Positions 1 through 8,601 of a stretch of 64,000 nucleotides of DNA are shown here, piece after piece (the first letter of the stretch is position 1; each line of letters starts with the position of its first letter). A program made the position numbers and the translations under genes. The notes under the pieces are model-generated. The model saw only the letters and a program-made list of their open reading frames with translations. It had not been told where the DNA came from and searched no databases. This DNA comes from Paenibacillus marchantiae (GTDB lineage: Bacteria > Bacillota > Bacilli > Paenibacillales > Paenibacillaceae): assembly GCF_028771845.1 (NCBI RefSeq), contig NZ_CP118270.1:5828001-5892000 (forward strand). The letters are read 5' to 3'.

Positions 1-1174
1 TAATGACTTCTTCGTTCGTCGAATGAATAACAGAGGAGTGACCCATGCCGCCAAAAGCAACCACTTCTGCTGCGCGCTCAATCCCTTCAGCTGCCGTTTT
101 CACTTTGTAACAAGCCAGTACCGGGCTTAGTTTTTCAGCCGACAACGGGAATTTTGTACCTACCCCTTCAATCTCGGCTACGAGAATTTTGGTGTTAGCA
201 GGGACCTCGATACCGCACATTTGCGCAATGCTGACTGCAGATTGACCAACAATCGCCGGGTTCACCGCACATTTCTCAGCATTAATCGCACCTGCGGTCA
301 GTTTCGCTGCCTCATCCTTGTTGACGAAGTAACAGCCGTTCGCGATCATTTTCTTTTTCACCTGATCGAAGATCGGTTCTTCGATGATGACTGCTTGCTC
401 GGAAGCACAAATCATGCCGTTATCGAACGATTTGGACAAAATCAGATCCGTTACTGCTTGATTGATATCTGCGCTTTTCTCAATAAAGCAAGGTACGTTC
501 CCTGGCCCTACGCCCAGTGCTGGTTTACCACAGCTGTATGCAGCCCGTACCATACCTGATCCGCCTGTTGCCAGAATGAGCGCCACATCGTTATGATTCA
601 TCAGTGCGTTTGTGCGATCCATGGAAGGATCATCAATCCACTGGATACAATCCGCTGGAGCACCATGCTTCACTGCAGCATCAAGCAGGATTTTGGCGGC
701 TTCCCGGCTACAGTTCTGTGCAGATGGGTGGAAACCGAAGATGATTGGGTTACGCGTTTTGATGGAAATCAGTGCTTTGAACATCGTGGTGGATGTCGGA
801 TTCGTTACCGGGGTAATTCCCATGATGATGCCGACAGGCTCCGCAATTTTCTGGAAGCTTTCGTACTCGTTATCTTCGATAACCCCTACTGTTTTGTCAT
901 ATTTTATGCTATGATACACATATTCTGTTGCAAATATATTTTTGGTGATTTTATCCTCATACACACCCCGACCTGTTTCTTCCACGGCCATTTTGGCGAG
1001 CATCATATGTTTGTCCAGACCTGCCAGCGCCATCGCTTGCACGATGCGGTCAATCTGTTTCTGATCCATGGACATGAATGCTGCATGTGCTTTATTCGCT
1101 TTGTCAATTAACGTTTGAATATACTGACCTGCTGTCGGTTCTTTTACTGGGGCGACTTCGTTCTTTACAGCCAT
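1..1174 (-). CDS. adhE: Bifunctional acetaldehyde-CoA/alcohol dehydrogenase AdhE, N-terminal part (cut by window edge)
   Basis: About 391 codons of an expected 860-880 are present; the alcohol dehydrogenase half lies off the left edge. The protein starts [13 protein letters not shown] behind a strong AGGAGG ribosome site at 1181-1192. The visible part is the aldehyde dehydrogenase domain that reduces acetyl-CoA to acetaldehyde with NADH. It contains the Rossmann stretch [16 protein letters not shown] and the catalytic cysteine in the motif [11 protein letters not shown]. AdhE is a cytosolic fermentative enzyme that usually assembles into spirosomes. The promoter region carries a perfect Fnr-type palindrome placed as expected for activation, and the divergent neighbour is fnr itself, so anaerobic induction is likely. 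The identity is certain for the visible part; whether the C-terminal half is intact cannot be seen. Confidence 0.95.
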   Translation of the reverse strand, partial: MAVKNEVAPVKEPTAGQYIQTLIDKANKAHAAFMSMDQKQIDRIVQAMALAGLDKHMMLAKMAVEETGRGVYEDKITKNIFATEYVYHSIKYDKTVGVIEDNEYESFQKIAEPVGIIMGITPVTNPTSTTMFKALISIKTRNPIIFGFHPSAQNCSREAAKILLDAAVKHGAPADCIQWIDDPSMDRTNALMNHNDVALILATGGSGMVRAAYSCGKPALGVGPGNVPCFIEKSADINQAVTDLILSKSFDNGMICASEQAVIIEEPIFDQVKKKMIANGCYFVNKDEAAKLTAGAINAEKCAVNPAIVGQSAVSIAQMCGIEVPANTKILVAEIEGVGTKFPLSAEKLSPVLACYKVKTAAEGIERAAEVVAFGGMGHSSVIHSTNEEVI

Positions 1175-1228
1175 CTCCCTCATCCTCCTAAAGGTTCGTA
1201 TTGGTTTGTCTCTCTTCTTTACATTCAC

Positions 1229-1271
1229 ATCGTACCATGGGGAAAGAGTTAATTATGTGATTTTTTTCACA
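1229..1271 (-). promoter_or_regulatory. adhE promoter with Fnr box
   Basis: Positions 1256-1271 read TGTGATTTTTTTCACA, a perfect match to the Fnr/Crp-family palindrome TGTGA-N6-TCACA. On the minus strand a -10-like TACGAT occupies 1234-1229, predicting a start near 1222. The box is then centred at about -41.5, the classical class II activator position. The site, the -10 and the spacing are seen; activation by the neighbouring Fnr is inferred. Confidence 0.75.
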
Positions 1272-1373
1272 AAGTATAACAAATTTAATTTAAGTTTTTT
1301 AGTGTCTCTCACTTAGCCATTTACACTTCCTATTTAAACTATAGGGCTGTCAGATTCATCCTCTCCTTTCGAA

Positions 1374-1389
1374 AGTGAATTTAATCACA
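1374..1389. promoter_or_regulatory. Second Fnr-like box in the adhE-fnr intergenic region
   Basis: AGTGAATTTAATCACA matches TGTGA-N6-TCACA with one mismatch. It lies about 77 bp upstream of a TATACT -10-like element at 1451-1456 for fnr, and about 160 bp upstream of the predicted adhE start. It could serve autoregulation of fnr or cooperative binding for adhE. Confidence 0.55.
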
Positions 1390-1604
1390 ATGTTTGAAAT
1401 ATCGCCATTTTTGCCCCCTTTCCACGCCCCTCAAACGGCAAGATAAGGTATATACTGAACTTAAAAATTGAACCACCGCAATTTGTACCGTCCTTCCCGG
1501 CCGAGAGATGACCCTGATCAGGACGGCAACGGTTTGCGGCGAACCACGGGGGCCAGTCCAAGCTGCAGAAGGCCGTCCGATGGACACAAAGGGGAGATAG
1601 ACTT

Positions 1605-2321
1605 ATGAGAGAACAACTGAGTGTACTGGAAAAACGCGGAAATACCAACTGTTTCTCGGAAGCGAATTTCAACCATCTGCTCGTAACGATGAAGGACAGA
1701 ACCTATCCGGAAGGAACCCATCTGTATTGGGAGGGAGATGTCTCTGACAAACTTTATTATATGAAACGAGGCCGTGCTCAGATCACCAAATCCACGGATG
1801 AAGGCAAGGAATTGATTATGTACATGTATCAAGCCGGTGATATGATTGGGCAGGCTGATCCGTTCTTTGGATCGAAACACAGCTTTTCGGCGGAAGTGCT
1901 GGAGGATAGTGAGATCGGCGTACTGGAGCATAAAGACCTGGAAATGCTGATCTGCCAACATTGTGACTTTGCGATCGACTTTATGAAATGGATGGGTATC
2001 CATCATCGGTTAACCCAAACCAAATTCCGTGATCTGATGTTATATGGCAAACCGGGCGCACTCTGCTCTACGCTGATTCGATTGTCCAATTCCTACGGCG
2101 AGCCTCATGGAGAGCATGTCATGATTCATAAAAAAATAACACACACGGATCTGTCCAATATGATTGGAGCGACCCGTGAAAGTGTCAACCGCATGTTAAG
2201 CGATTTGCGTAAAAAAGACGCCATTGAATACGATAACGGCATGATTGTCATCAAGGATCTGCACATGCTCCAGGGCATCTGTCACTGTGAATTATGTCCT
2301 AACGAGATTTGCCGAATCTGA
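1605..2321 (+). CDS. fnr: Oxygen-sensing Crp/Fnr-family regulator, Bacillus Fnr type
   Basis: The 238-residue protein has an N-terminal cyclic-nucleotide-like effector domain (about 25-120), a dimer helix, and a winged helix-turn-helix around 176-205 with the recognition helix in ATRESVNRML. The C-terminus carries cysteines at 226, 228, 231 and 236. The last three have the C-X2-C-X4-C spacing of Bacillus subtilis Fnr, whose [4Fe-4S] cluster uses three C-terminal cysteines plus one aspartate; Asp143 in FRDLMLYGK is the likely fourth ligand. The family binds DNA as a dimer when oxygen is absent and activates fermentation and nitrate respiration genes. The start is set by AAGGGGAG 9-16 bases upstream. 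It is divergent from adhE, which carries a perfect Fnr box, and its own upstream region has another. Confidence 0.92.
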   Translation: MREQLSVLEKRGNTNCFSEANFNHLLVTMKDRTYPEGTHLYWEGDVSDKLYYMKRGRAQITKSTDEGKELIMYMYQAGDMIGQADPFFGSKHSFSAEVLEDSEIGVLEHKDLEMLICQHCDFAIDFMKWMGIHHRLTQTKFRDLMLYGKPGALCSTLIRLSNSYGEPHGEHVMIHKKITHTDLSNMIGATRESVNRMLSDLRKKDAIEYDNGMIVIKDLHMLQGICHCELCPNEICRI

Positions 2322-2361
2322 CGCTTTTCCCATCTTGTAAAACATTTGATACGCAAATGAA

Positions 2362-2396
2362 AAAAGCCCATCTTCTATAACGAAGATTGGGCTTTT
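2362..2396. terminator. Bidirectional rho-independent terminator
   Basis: The hairpin has arms AAAAGCCCATCTTC and GAAGATTGGGCTTTT with a 6-base loop and T/A runs on both sides. It lies between the convergent fnr and the lipoprotein gene and can end both transcripts. Confidence 0.85.
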
Positions 2397-2403
2397 GTTA
2401 TGC

Positions 2404-3117
2404 TTAAGATACAGTAGTCAACTCGAGCTTTACTGCATCACGTGGATTCAATTTCATGTCCAAACCGTTTTCCATCAGTTCCTTATCATTCACCATGATC
2501 ATCCAGCGTTGGTTCATCCGGGGAATTACATTTTCAACGGAAACAACGAATTTGTTGTTCTCCGACATTCTTACAATCCCACTGGACTTCAATACATCAC
2601 GCACAGTACATTCCTGAACATACACCCCGGCATATTGACGATTGAGATTTGGCATAATATTTCCACCGCTCACCTTGAGTAATGTTGTTTGGTAAACAAC
2701 ATCGTCTCCCCCACTGTCAGCGGCTTTTACATATATGATCACTTCATCTTTGACATGAAGCTCCATGTCCCAATTTTCCGGGTCAATATCCTTGCCATTC
2801 AGTTTGACCGCCCAGCTAAGTGAGGAGTCCAGAGAAACTTCCCCCACGGATTGGATCCGCTTGCCATCTGATGTAAAATCGACAAGTCCACTGTTCAATA
2901 GTGCTTTCTTGAGCGTCAGACCTTCACTAAAATCTCTCTTAATGGACTTCGTTGCGTCAGGCAAAAAAGTACTGCCATCCACTGCCACAGTAATAGTATT
3001 CTGCGATTCGGTCTCTTTGACGATTGGCTGTTCGGAAGGCTGTGTCTCGCTACACCCGGCTAATATAACCAGAATAAGCAGACATATACCTATGTAACCG
3101 GGGATTCTCTTCTTCAT
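2404..3117 (-). CDS. Secreted lipoprotein with two repeated DUF4430-like domains
   Basis: The start chosen is ATG at 3117, giving MKKRIPGYIG; it has a GGGTGG-like ribosome site and directly begins a lipoprotein signal with lipobox LAGC, so a longer upstream reading frame was rejected. The mature protein of about 215 residues should be anchored on the outer face of the membrane. It contains two similar blocks of about 90 residues, each with strands of the type ITVAVDGSTFLPDA followed by LKKALLNSGLV or VRDVLKSSGIV, a pattern like the cobalamin-binding-type C-terminal domain (DUF4430). No ligand can be assigned. The gene is monocistronic between two hairpins. The lipoprotein call is firm; the domain name is tentative. 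Confidence 0.75.
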   Translation of the reverse strand: MKKRIPGYIGICLLILVILAGCSETQPSEQPIVKETESQNTITVAVDGSTFLPDATKSIKRDFSEGLTLKKALLNSGLVDFTSDGKRIQSVGEVSLDSSLSWAVKLNGKDIDPENWDMELHVKDEVIIYVKAADSGGDDVVYQTTLLKVSGGNIMPNLNRQYAGVYVQECTVRDVLKSSGIVRMSENNKFVVSVENVIPRMNQRWMIMVNDKELMENGLDMKLNPRDAVKLELTTVS

Positions 3118-3252
3118 GTAGGTAACACCACCCTGCGTAAAATCATTCACCCTGTTGTCCATAACCTCTATTATGGCACAAAATTCATGCAAAAAAAGTG
3201 TCAATGCCGTTACTTTTCATCCAGCAGCGTCCATAACTGGTTTGTACAACAC

Positions 3253-3276
3253 AAAGAGCCTGCAAGCAGGCCCTTT
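3253..3276 (-). terminator. Hairpin upstream of the lipoprotein gene, end of the 3315-4046 transcript
   Basis: An inverted repeat AAAG-GCCTGC / GCAGGC-CTTT lies just after the stop of the gene at 3315-4046. The following T content on the minus strand is modest, so this is a probable rather than certain terminator. Confidence 0.5.
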
Positions 3277-3314
3277 GGCTCCTAATTATTATTAAGGTCT
3301 ATTAAGTAGCATGT

Positions 3315-4046
3315 TTACTGAACACAAGCCTGCATGTAGGTACGGCCTCCGTCTCCATCCTTCAGATACGGGTTGAGCCCAAAGAACTGTTCCTCCGACA
3401 CATAGACGCCTGTCAGCAAACGCCCTTCAAGTAATCCACCATCCACCTGTACACAGAACGAAGGTGCATCCACATATTCCTGGTAGAGCGGAATCTGACC
3501 CGATGATTGGTGTACCTTGGATACCTTGCCTTGCTCGTGCAGCGGCCGTTCAGAGAAATAGGTAGGTACAATATAACGGGCAATCACATCCAGCTCTTGT
3601 ACAGTGTAGAAGGTGTCATCACCCAGCCAAGGCGCAAGCATGCGGATCTTCTCATATTGTGACCATACAATCGCCTGAATCAGCATCTCCGCTTTAACAA
3701 AACGCCCTTCGCCCACATCCAGATACACACGTTCTTCATGAACGTTGGCTTCGGCCTGAACCCCGATGGAATCGGGTTGTCTCAGTTCACATCCAATACA
3801 TTTCCAGCCTCTTGCTGTCTGAATCCATTTTTGCAGTACCGCCGGAGCCATTACCTGACCATTGCTATTCGTGGAATGAGTCTTCTCTCCTGCAACATCA
3901 TCCTTAACCGACGGGGAATATGAGGTTCGTTTAAATAGCTCCGCAGCTTTTTTGTAGATTAAATGTACCTGGATGGATGCGCTCTCAAGTTCTGCAATAT
4001 CTTGCTTGCCGTAGCGTACTTCACGGGATAAGCTTTCTTCTCTCAT
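3315..4046 (-). CDS. Conserved-looking protein of unknown function
   Basis: The 243-codon frame has a good AGGAGG site upstream of ATG 4046. No signal peptide or membrane segment is visible. The protein has a C-X2-C pair in WKCIGCEL near residue 85 in the first third and further single cysteines near the C-terminus (FCVQVDGG, YMQACVQ), which could bind metal or be redox active. I do not recognise the family. A hairpin downstream suggests a single-gene transcript. Coding potential is supported by the ribosome site, length and regular amino-acid composition; the function is open. Confidence 0.6.
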   Translation of the reverse strand: MREESLSREVRYGKQDIAELESASIQVHLIYKKAAELFKRTSYSPSVKDDVAGEKTHSTNSNGQVMAPAVLQKWIQTARGWKCIGCELRQPDSIGVQAEANVHEERVYLDVGEGRFVKAEMLIQAIVWSQYEKIRMLAPWLGDDTFYTVQELDVIARYIVPTYFSERPLHEQGKVSKVHQSSGQIPLYQEYVDAPSFCVQVDGGLLEGRLLTGVYVSEEQFFGLNPYLKDGDGGRTYMQACVQ

Positions 4047-4141
4047 GACAAGTGGCCTCCTCGCTCCGGCCGCCTGCGGCCATTTTATTTACAATTATAC
4101 TACAACTCGCGACAACATGTGCAGGACCCTTAAGACAAAAA

Positions 4142-4168
4142 CTCCTGATTTCCACTGGAAATCAAGAG
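4142..4168 (-). terminator. Terminator of the HxlR-type regulator gene
   Basis: On the minus strand the stem CTC-TTGATTTCC / GGAAATCAGGAG with a 3-base loop is followed by TTTTTGTC. It lies 45 bases after the regulator stop codon. Confidence 0.7.
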
Positions 4169-4213
4169 CCTTTATCCCATCAGTTCACTTAGTTTGAGCC
4201 GGGGAAGCTGTTA

Positions 4214-4531
4214 CTACTCAACCCACTGCTCTGCCCAGTCTTGAATTTGATTCATAACGGGCTGTAGCGCCTTGCCTTTCTCTGTCAGTTCATATTCAAT
4301 ACGAACTGGCGTCTCCGGATAGACATGACGGATCAGAATTCCTTCGCTTTCCAGATCTTTCATCCGTTCTGACAACATCTTATCACTCATCGATGGAATC
4401 AGGTTGGAGATATCCTTGAACCGCTTCGAACCACTCATCAACGTTTGAATAATCAAACCGTTCCAGCGCTTACCCAAGAAAGAAAACGCCGTCTCAAAGC
4501 GCGGACACATCCGCAGATCTTGGCCTTCCAC
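4214..4531 (-). CDS. HxlR-family transcriptional regulator, YodB-like
   Basis: A 105-residue winged helix-turn-helix regulator closely resembling Bacillus subtilis YodB from MCPRFETAFSFLGKRWNG to the C-terminus, including PETPVRIEYELTEKG. YodB and its paralogue CatR are repressors that sense quinones, diamide or electrophiles through an N-terminal cysteine. That cysteine is present here (Cys9 in MCP), but the YodB C-terminal cysteines that form the intersubunit disulphide are absent because the protein ends WAEQWVE. The GTG start at 4531 is chosen because AAAGAGGTG sits 6 bases upstream; the GTG eight codons earlier lacks a site. An inverted repeat over the promoter suggests autorepression. 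Confidence 0.85.
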   Translation of the reverse strand: MEGQDLRMCPRFETAFSFLGKRWNGLIIQTLMSGSKRFKDISNLIPSMSDKMLSERMKDLESEGILIRHVYPETPVRIEYELTEKGKALQPVMNQIQDWAEQWVE

Positions 4532-4558
4532 ATTAATCACCTCTTTAGAGATCACTCA

Positions 4559-4578
4559 ACTTACGTTTAGTTAGTATA
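4559..4578 (-). promoter_or_regulatory. Probable operator and -10 of the YodB-like gene
   Basis: ACTTAC-N5-GTTAGT at 4559-4575 is an inverted repeat matching at 5 of 6 positions. It overlaps and follows a TATACT -10 element on the minus strand (4573-4578), the geometry of a repressor site at the transcription start. No target gene other than the regulator itself is obvious. Confidence 0.5.
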
Positions 4579-4832
4579 TTTCATAATAACATATTTAAGT
4601 CTCAAAGAAAACGTCTGCCGCTAAAAAGTTAAAATTTTAGGGGCATAACTCAACTTCGATGATACAACTCAGTATACATCACATGGGACAACGGAACCAT
4701 GGGAAAATATCGTCTAACTCCCATGTAGCTATCTTACCCAAAAAGAACCCAGCTGCCACAGTCATACTTGACTTGGAGAAGGGTTCTTTGGTATATCGTT
4801 TATTTTATCCGTTCATACAGCCAATTTGCAGC

Positions 4833-5561
4833 TTAAACCAGCACGTTACCAAGTGATCTTACAGGCTCGCTGAAGCCAAATTCCGGCTTAACGTTGCGCG
4901 TAGGATATGCCCACTTCACTCCATTGCTGATCACTTTTAAAATTTCCGGATTGTAGAAGGTCGGGTATGTTTCATGACCTGGACGGAAATAGAAGATTTT
5001 TCCTGAACCGCGGAGGAACGTGCATCCGCTTCGGAATACCTCTCCGCCTTGGAAATTACTTACAAACACCAGTTCATCCGGTACTGGAATATCGAAGAAT
5101 TCTCCGTACATTTCTTCTTTTTCCAGAATGATCTTGCTATTGATTCCCTCGGCAATCGGATGGGACGGATTCACACACCAGATAATCTCCTGCTCATTAG
5201 CTTCACGCCATTTCAGATCACAACTTGTGCCCATCAGCGCTTTGAATGGCTTGGAGAAGTGACCAGAGTGCAGCACAATCAACCCCATACCATCCAGGAC
5301 TCGCTGTGCAACCTTCTGTGTAATCTCGTCGCTCACACGCTCATGCGCCATATGTCCCCACCATATAAGCACATCTGTCGAATTCAGCACCTCATCACTT
5401 AATCCATGCTCAGGCTGATCCAGTGTTGCAGTGCGAATGGCAAAGCCTTCGCCTCCCAGCCCGTTTGCCAACGCCATGTGCAAACCGTCAGGGTAGACTT
5501 CTTTTACTTCATCATGAATTTTCTCATGGACAAATTCATTCCAAATGGTGACGTTAATCAT
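4833..5561 (-). CDS. ThuA-like domain protein (trehalose utilisation family)
   Basis: The 242-residue cytosolic protein has the class I glutamine-amidotransferase-like fold of the ThuA family: [10 protein letters not shown] at the start, [30 protein letters not shown] and [17 protein letters not shown]. In rhizobia ThuA works with the Gfo/Idh-type dehydrogenase ThuB on 3-keto derivatives of trehalose and related disaccharides. Start ATG 5561 is preferred over the TTG two codons upstream because AGGGGGA lies 8 bases before it. It follows a sugar isomerase-like gene with a 24-base gap, so the two are probably one operon. The substrate is not determined by sequence. Confidence 0.85.
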   Translation of the reverse strand: MINVTIWNEFVHEKIHDEVKEVYPDGLHMALANGLGGEGFAIRTATLDQPEHGLSDEVLNSTDVLIWWGHMAHERVSDEITQKVAQRVLDGMGLIVLHSGHFSKPFKALMGTSCDLKWREANEQEIIWCVNPSHPIAEGINSKIILEKEEMYGEFFDIPVPDELVFVSNFQGGEVFRSGCTFLRGSGKIFYFRPGHETYPTFYNPEILKVISNGVKWAYPTRNVKPEFGFSEPVRSLGNVLV

Positions 5562-5585
5562 ATTCAATTTCCCCCTAGTGTAACT

Positions 5586-6554
5586 CTAAACCCACCACAT
5601 ATCTCCCAGCGGCTCTTCAATCAATACTTGTTGGAGATTTTGCACAGCTTTAGAGAATCCTTCTTCTACCGACATCAGACCATCTTCGTGTTCAATGCTT
5701 ACGACATAATCATATCCAACCAGACGCAGAGCACTAATAATATCAGCCCAAGTCTTGTTATCGTGACCATAACCGACCGAGCGGAATTGCCAAGCACGAT
5801 CAAGCATGTTTGTATAATCCTGCATATCCGTTACACCATATTTGTTCACGTTAATTGGATCAATAGTTGTATCTTTCGCATGGAAGTGATGAATCGCGCC
5901 TTCACGTCCCAGAATGTGGATCGCTTGCACCGGATCAATACCTTGCCACCACATGTGGCTCGGGTCCAAGTTAGCGCCAATCACTTCGCCTGCTGCTTCA
6001 CGCAATCTCAGCAAGGTAGCTGGTGTATGCACAGAGAATCCACCGTGCAGTTCCAGTCCCACTTTCACATTGTGATCTGCAGCGAATTTGCCCCACTCTG
6101 TCCAGTAAGGGATAACTTTGTTGTCCCATTGCCATTTAAGAACTTCTTGGAAGTCATTCGGCCATGGTGCAACAGGCCAGTTCGGATATTTGGCATCCTC
6201 ATGGTCTCCCGGACAACCGGAGAATGTGTTTACAACAGGCACTTCCAGTTTCTCAGCCAGTTCTACCGTCTTAACGAAATCATCGTGGAATCCTTTCGCA
6301 ATATCCTTTTGTGGATGAAGCGGGTTACCGTGACAGCTCAGTGCGCTGATGGTCAGACCGCGAGATTCTACTGCATTTTTGAAGTTTTTCAATGCTGTCG
6401 GGTTGCTCAGAAGCTCATCCGGTTTACAATGAGCATTCCCTGGATGTCCACCAGTTCCGATTTCTACTGCTTTCAAGCCTTTGGATGCAACATAGTCGAG
6501 TGCATCCTCCAATTTACGTCCTCCGAATAGTACCAAAAATACGCCGAGTTTCAA
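5586..6554 (-). CDS. Sugar phosphate isomerase/epimerase-like TIM-barrel protein
   Basis: The 322-residue protein belongs to the xylose-isomerase-like / AP-endonuclease-2 fold. Visible metal-ligand segments are VGLELHGGFS (Glu), NLDPSHMWWQG (Asp and His), HHFHAKDT (His) and VSIEHED (Glu). It has no signal peptide. Family members isomerise or epimerise sugars, inosose-type compounds or 3-keto-glycosides. The start ATG has an AGGGAGGAA site. It is the first gene of a two-gene transcript with the ThuA gene; the 180-base gap upstream contains a TACAAT -10-like element at 6641-6646 on the minus strand, so it may have its own promoter. Specific activity unknown. Confidence 0.85.
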   Translation of the reverse strand: MKLGVFLVLFGGRKLEDALDYVASKGLKAVEIGTGGHPGNAHCKPDELLSNPTALKNFKNAVESRGLTISALSCHGNPLHPQKDIAKGFHDDFVKTVELAEKLEVPVVNTFSGCPGDHEDAKYPNWPVAPWPNDFQEVLKWQWDNKVIPYWTEWGKFAADHNVKVGLELHGGFSVHTPATLLRLREAAGEVIGANLDPSHMWWQGIDPVQAIHILGREGAIHHFHAKDTTIDPINVNKYGVTDMQDYTNMLDRAWQFRSVGYGHDNKTWADIISALRLVGYDYVVSIEHEDGLMSVEEGFSKAVQNLQQVLIEEPLGDMWWV

Positions 6555-6734
6555 GTGCGATTCCTCCCTAGATTAAATATCATATTAATTGCTGGTTTTA
6601 TGAACCATGAACTGCATAAATATACCGTTCAGATCACATGATTGTATCGTTATTGTGGAAAATCAAGAGCTTTTCTATCCTGAAAATAAACGTAAGAATA
6701 CTGGTTATTTCATTGGAAATGACATCCGGTCGGT

Positions 6735-7817
6735 TTAGTCGAAATAAACCGCTTTGCCTGTCTGAGCAGACTCGTAGATCGCTTCAAGAATCTGAGTAAC
6801 CACGATGGCTTGTTCAGGTTTTACAACTGGATCTTTGTCTTCTATGATCGCTTCAAGCCACATTCTAGCTTCACGATCCGCTTCATTTTCTGCACTACCG
6901 GAATAAAAAGCAACCCCGCCTGCATCCAGATCTACCTTAGTTTCAAACAGACGGCTGCGTTTCTCGCCATTGATACGCAGACCATCTTTCATATCCGCGC
7001 CACCTTCTGTTCCGCAAAGCAGTGATTTCGCTTCGCCGAACTCAGCTACGTTCAGCGCCCAGCTGGACTCGATGATAATTGTAGCCCCATTCTCCATCGT
7101 CACAAAGCCGAATGCAGAATCCTCTACCTTAAATTGTTCCGGGTCCCACGGACCAAAAGCATTGGCCGCATTCTCACGTTGACCCAGCTTGTGGAAAGTT
7201 GAGCCCATAACACTCTTCGGCTTGTAATTATCCATCAGCCAAAGAGTCAGGTCCAATGCATGCGTACCGATATCAATTAGCGGTCCTCCACCCTGCTTTT
7301 CCTCATCAAGGAACACACCCCAGGTAGGTACAGCACGGCGGCGAAGTGCAATCGCCTTACCGAAATAAATATCGCCCAGCTCGCCTTCTTCACACATTTG
7401 TTTCAGATATTGGCTGTCATTGCGGAATCGGTTCTGATACGCAATGGACAACTTTTTGCCTGTACGTTGTGCGGCTTCCAGCATAGCCTGCGCTTGTGCA
7501 GACGTTTTCGCCATTGGCTTTTCACACATTACATGTTTGCCCGCCTCAAGGGAAGCGACCGTGATAACGGAGTGGGAGTCGTTTGGTGTACACACATGTA
7601 CCACATCAATACTCTCATCTTTCAGCATCTCGTGATAATCCGTATATACTTTAGCTCCCTCAGCACCGAATTCGGCTGCTGCCTCCTCCGCACGTTCTTT
7701 CACAATGTCACAGAAAGCGACCATACGGCCCTGAGATTGTTTGGACAGGCTGGGCATATGTTTACCTTTGGCGATTCCGCCACAACCTACGATGGCGATA
7801 TTAAGTACTTTAGACAT
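6735..7817 (-). CDS. Gfo/Idh/MocA-family NAD(P)-dependent oxidoreductase
   Basis: The 360-residue enzyme has the N-terminal nucleotide-binding motif IAIVGCGGIAKG, the family signature CEKPMAKT with its catalytic lysine, and the C-terminal sheet domain containing GGGPLIDIGTHALDL with the usual Asp/His pair. It probably oxidises or reduces a secondary hydroxyl of a sugar, cyclitol or glycoside. Start ATG 7817 (MSKVLNIAIVG) is preferred over a longer frame because GGAGGA lies upstream and the motif begins at the right distance. It overlaps the stop of the preceding isomerase gene by 8 bases, showing translational coupling. Confidence 0.88.
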   Translation of the reverse strand: MSKVLNIAIVGCGGIAKGKHMPSLSKQSQGRMVAFCDIVKERAEEAAAEFGAEGAKVYTDYHEMLKDESIDVVHVCTPNDSHSVITVASLEAGKHVMCEKPMAKTSAQAQAMLEAAQRTGKKLSIAYQNRFRNDSQYLKQMCEEGELGDIYFGKAIALRRRAVPTWGVFLDEEKQGGGPLIDIGTHALDLTLWLMDNYKPKSVMGSTFHKLGQRENAANAFGPWDPEQFKVEDSAFGFVTMENGATIIIESSWALNVAEFGEAKSLLCGTEGGADMKDGLRINGEKRSRLFETKVDLDAGGVAFYSGSAENEADREARMWLEAIIEDKDPVVKPEQAIVVTQILEAIYESAQTGKAVYFD

Positions 7818-8574
7818 GAACAAGTCCTCCATTAGCGGCATATTTTCTAATCCAGTTCATACTGCTCTCGATGCTTTGCAGTGGAGGATTCTGACATACA
7901 TCCTGTTCCACAACAAGCCACTCGGCTCCCGCCTGATCTGACGCTGTAGCTACAGCTCCCAGATCTACCTCACCTTGGCCGAATTCCACTGTCAGGACTT
8001 GGCCTTCTGAACGGCGCATGTCTTTCCAGTGGACAAGTGGCAGACGTCCCGCATACTTCGCGATGACTTCCGTTGGCGGGTATCCTGCGGCGTGAGCCCA
8101 ACACGAATCCAGCTCCACTTGCAGGTGGGAAGCGGTTACGGTATCATACATCGTGTATAACGCCGGCTGACCCTCAACCTGCTCTGTAAATTCAAAATCA
8201 TGATTGTGATACATTAACACCATGTCCTGCGCTGCACATTTCTCACCAATCTCATTCAGGGAAGCAAATACGTTATCCCATTGCCGTTGTTCTTCCGACA
8301 GATAAGGGACAATCAGGTTTTTGTTTCCGATGGCTTTGTGATAAGCGATCACGCCATCAAGATCCTCAATCAGACTATTGTACTGAACATGGGTACCCAC
8401 GATCTCCAGACCGAATTCATCCAAAATGGCCTTTACTTCTTCCGGGCTATGCCCGTAAAAGTTGTGAAACTCTACGCCTTGATATCCAAGCTCTGCAACC
8501 TTGGCGAGTGTACCTTTGAAATCTTGCTCCAGTTCATCCCGTACCGTATATAGCTGTAATCCAACCTTCAACAT
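7810..8574 (-). CDS. Sugar phosphate isomerase/epimerase-like TIM-barrel protein
   Basis: The 254-residue protein starts MLKVGLQLYTVRDEL, a characteristic opening of the family, after GAGGTGA. Metal-binding segments are MYHNHDFEF, QVELDSCWA, LVHWKDM and VVEQD. It sits between two Gfo/Idh/MocA oxidoreductases with a 27-base gap upstream and an 8-base overlap downstream. An isomerase acting on the keto-sugar made by the dehydrogenases, or an eliminase of 3-keto-glycosides, would fit. It shares fold but little length with the 322-residue paralogue further along the region. Confidence 0.87.
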   Translation of the reverse strand: MLKVGLQLYTVRDELEQDFKGTLAKVAELGYQGVEFHNFYGHSPEEVKAILDEFGLEIVGTHVQYNSLIEDLDGVIAYHKAIGNKNLIVPYLSEEQRQWDNVFASLNEIGEKCAAQDMVLMYHNHDFEFTEQVEGQPALYTMYDTVTASHLQVELDSCWAHAAGYPPTEVIAKYAGRLPLVHWKDMRRSEGQVLTVEFGQGEVDLGAVATASDQAGAEWLVVEQDVCQNPPLQSIESSMNWIRKYAANGGLVHV

Positions 8575-8601
8575 TTACCGGTTCACCTCATCCGAGATCA
8601 A

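Larger units (their letters stand above)
1175..1604. other. Gene-free divergent control region adhE / fnr
   Basis: No credible coding sequence is seen in these 430 bases. The stretch holds the two Fnr boxes (1256-1271 and 1374-1389), the adhE -10 element at 1229-1234 and a TATACT element at 1451-1456 oriented towards fnr. Short open frames on the minus strand here have no ribosome site and cross the promoter, so they were not called. Confidence 0.6.

Noticed and set aside
5406-6530. A 374-codon plus-strand frame opposite the isomerase gene
   Set aside because: It is the antisense shadow of the clearly conserved minus-strand isomerase and has no ribosome site or family pattern.
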